Assembly: GCA_016873095.1 (NCBI GenBank)
Contig: VGYC01000001.1
Coordinates: forward strand, 62,001 to 126,000
Origin: Planctomycetota bacterium
Lineage (GTDB): Bacteria; Planctomycetota; Planctomycetia; Gemmatales; Gemmataceae
DNA length: 64,000 nucleotides
Reading direction: 5' to 3'
The notes under the pieces were generated by a model. It searched no databases, was not told the origin of the DNA, and was given only the letters and a program-made list of their open reading frames with translations. This document shows, piece by piece, positions 62,707 through 64,000 of this stretch. Position 1 is the first letter of the stretch. Every line of letters starts with the position of its first letter. The position numbers and the translations under genes were made by a program.

Positions 62707-64000
62707 TCAGCGCTCGAAAGCCTCGAGACGCGACGAGAAATAGCGCGTGGCCTGTCTGCTTGCCTCGGTCCTCGATTCCTCAAACAGAGCACCTGCCCGA
62801 CTGTTCCAGAAAGCGGCTGCCTCGCGAAAAGCGCCCTGTGCTTGGCGCAGGTCCCCCGCCTCGACGGCGAGCATCCCTTGCAAGACCTTGTTGCTGGCAC
62901 GCTGCTGCATCAGGGAGACGATGGACATGACCTGGCTGTTGAGGAAACTCACACCGGGAAACTGAAAGCGGGTAATCGTGGGCATCAACCGCCCAGGGCC
63001 GGCGCTCGCCTCATAGAGCAAGGTGTTTGCCACGGCCAGTCCCAGCAAGTCAGCAGGCGTGATGGGTCTATCGGCAACCATTTCAACAGCATCCATCTTG
63101 CCCAGAGCTTCAGCGGCGTCGCCATAGTTCCCCAGTGCAGCCTCCGACTGGGCTCGAATCAGGTAGTAGGTCGAGTTCGTCAACAAGCCACGGTGCTTGG
63201 GACTGAGCCAGTGCTTGACCTTGGCTGCCTCCCCGGCATTGAGCAGGAGCTTGAGTTCCATCTCCAGTCCGGCGGCGCCAAAGGCGGCAAGATCGGATGC
63301 GAGAAGCGTTTCCAGCGCCTTACCCGGGAGCCCAAGATTGCCGGCCATGTCGGCGCGGTCGGAAACGCGCATGTTCGCGGAATTCACGGCCCAGCGGTCA
63401 TTGAGCGACTTCAGTTCATTCTCGAGCACTTTCAAGCCCTTTTCCAGGTTTTGCATGCGGCTCTGAAACTGCTCTCTGGACTCGCCACGTGTCATGGTGC
63501 GATGCACGTAGCTCTCGCGCAGGTGAAAAAAAGTCAGATCGCGATATTCCATGGTCCGAAAGATCTCGGCCAGGCGCTCGTGGGCCCGCCAGTGCCGCGG
63601 ATCAAGTTCGATTGCCTGTCGATAAGCCGCGAGCGTCTGACTGGTGCGCAGATTGCCGACCAGAGATCCCCAGCTTCGTTCGCGCGAGAAGCGTCCGAGC
63701 CGATCGTATGTCTCACCAAGAAGAAAAAAGAGTTGCGCCTCGGTGGGATCGCGTGCAATGGCGCGGCGGGCGCTCCGTATCCCCAGATACAGAGCTTCGA
63801 TCGGACCGGCGTCAAACTGAGCGAGAAAGGCTTGCATGAGCGGCCGATTCGGGGCTGCCTGCGTCGTGCTCAGCAACCAGCAGGGGCCGCTCATGCCGCA
63901 GGCGGCCACGAACTCGGCGTATTCCTTGGCTCTGCCAAGCTGGACGGTCGAGGACGTGATATCTTCGAGAAAAGCATCGAAGTAGGTGAGCAGCGTCGCC
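62707..64000 (-). CDS. TPR-containing protein, 5' end beyond the window
   Basis: The frame is open from 62707 to the window edge (an internal GTG at 63909 is not needed), so the start is missing. About 430 residues are visible. They are helical throughout with TPR-like patterns (QLFFLLGETYDRLGRFSRE, TLAAYRQAIELDPRHWRAHERLAEIF, YLIRAQSEAALGNYGDAAEAL). No signal peptide can be judged. It ends 21 bases before the heptaheme cytochrome gene on the same strand, so they likely form an operon. The function is unknown. Confidence 0.7.
   Translation of the reverse strand, partial: ATLLTYFDAFLEDITSSTVQLGRAKEYAEFVAACGMSGPCWLLSTTQAAPNRPLMQAFLAQFDAGPIEALYLGIRSARRAIARDPTEAQLFFLLGETYDRLGRFSRERSWGSLVGNLRTSQTLAAYRQAIELDPRHWRAHERLAEIFRTMEYRDLTFFHLRESYVHRTMTRGESREQFQSRMQNLEKGLKVLENELKSLNDRWAVNSANMRVSDRADMAGNLGLPGKALETLLASDLAAFGAAGLEMELKLLLNAGEAAKVKHWLSPKHRGLLTNSTYYLIRAQSEAALGNYGDAAEALGKMDAVEMVADRPITPADLLGLAVANTLLYEASAGPGRLMPTITRFQFPGVSFLNSQVMSIVSLMQQRASNKVLQGMLAVEAGDLRQAQGAFREAAAFWNSRAGALFEESRTEASRQATRYFSSRLEAFER

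Noticed and set aside
1-64000. rRNA or tRNA genes
   Set aside because: No cloverleaf-like T-arm motif or rRNA stretch was recognised when reading the spacers; a dedicated tRNA scan would settle it.

Overview
The window reads as chromosome from a high-GC planctomycete, most like Gemmatales/Gemmataceae. This is inferred from gene families only. The markers are a DUF1549/DUF1553 cytochrome-like protein next to a DUF1501 protein, FG-GAP/ASPIC-UnbV proteins, WD40 and PQQ-like beta-propellers with signal peptides, a DUF1559-type prepilin remnant, a Hanks-type Ser/Thr kinase with an extracytoplasmic sensor, and standalone small LigD-like and GxxExxY proteins. No rRNA, tRNA, CRISPR array, prophage or intact insertion sequence was seen.

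Layout. 1-2.3 kb: a membrane protein and a GT39-type glycosyltransferase. 2.4-7.0 kb: xseA-xseB-ispA-dxs (exonuclease VII plus isoprenoid precursor synthesis). 7.0-16.3 kb: WD40 protein, LolA-like secreted protein, MHS-family transporter, NAD kinase, acylphosphatase, an ABC-2 permease coupled to an ABC exporter whose nucleotide-binding domain has lost its core motifs, an inositol-phosphatase-family enzyme and an AhpD-like protein. 16.3-17.4 kb: a GxxExxY gene bracketed by three copies of a ~92-bp palindromic element. 17.4-20.4 kb: alpha-E protein plus circularly permuted ATP-grasp protein, and an Uma2 remnant. 20.4-24.0 kb: pstS-pstC-pstA with a candidate Pho box but no pstB. 24.1-30.8 kb: a minus-strand planctomycete surface/cytochrome operon. 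30.9-44.6 kb: sensor kinase, PQQ-like protein, Gfo/Idh/MocA oxidoreductase, panB, a receiver-RsbW-type fusion, quinone oxidoreductase, Ser/Thr kinase and copper amine oxidase. 45.0-50.3 kb: PQQ-like protein, broken prepilin gene, feoA-feoB and a FeoB-associated Cys protein. 50.3-54.7 kb: cvpA, GspE/PilB-like ATPase, pilT and hisF on the minus strand. 54.8-64.0 kb: a TPR/FG-GAP giant protein, a CRTAC1-like lipoprotein, a heptaheme cytochrome-TPR protein and a TPR protein cut by the window edge.

How the genes fit together. Core metabolism (isoprenoid, NADP, pantothenate, histidine) is interspersed with envelope functions: phosphate and ferrous iron uptake, type IV pilus/secretion ATPases, secreted propellers, c-type cytochromes and signalling proteins. 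Both transporter cores (PstA and FeoB) carry long charged coiled-coil insertions. Many intergenic gaps hold short palindromes of several different families, some present twice or three times here.

Strongest candidates for something new: the TPR/FG-GAP/heptaheme cluster at the right end, the motif-less ABC exporter, the GxxExxY unit with its palindromes, and the coiled-coil insertions in PstA and FeoB. Many long open frames antisense to real genes come from GC-rich third codon positions and were left out.
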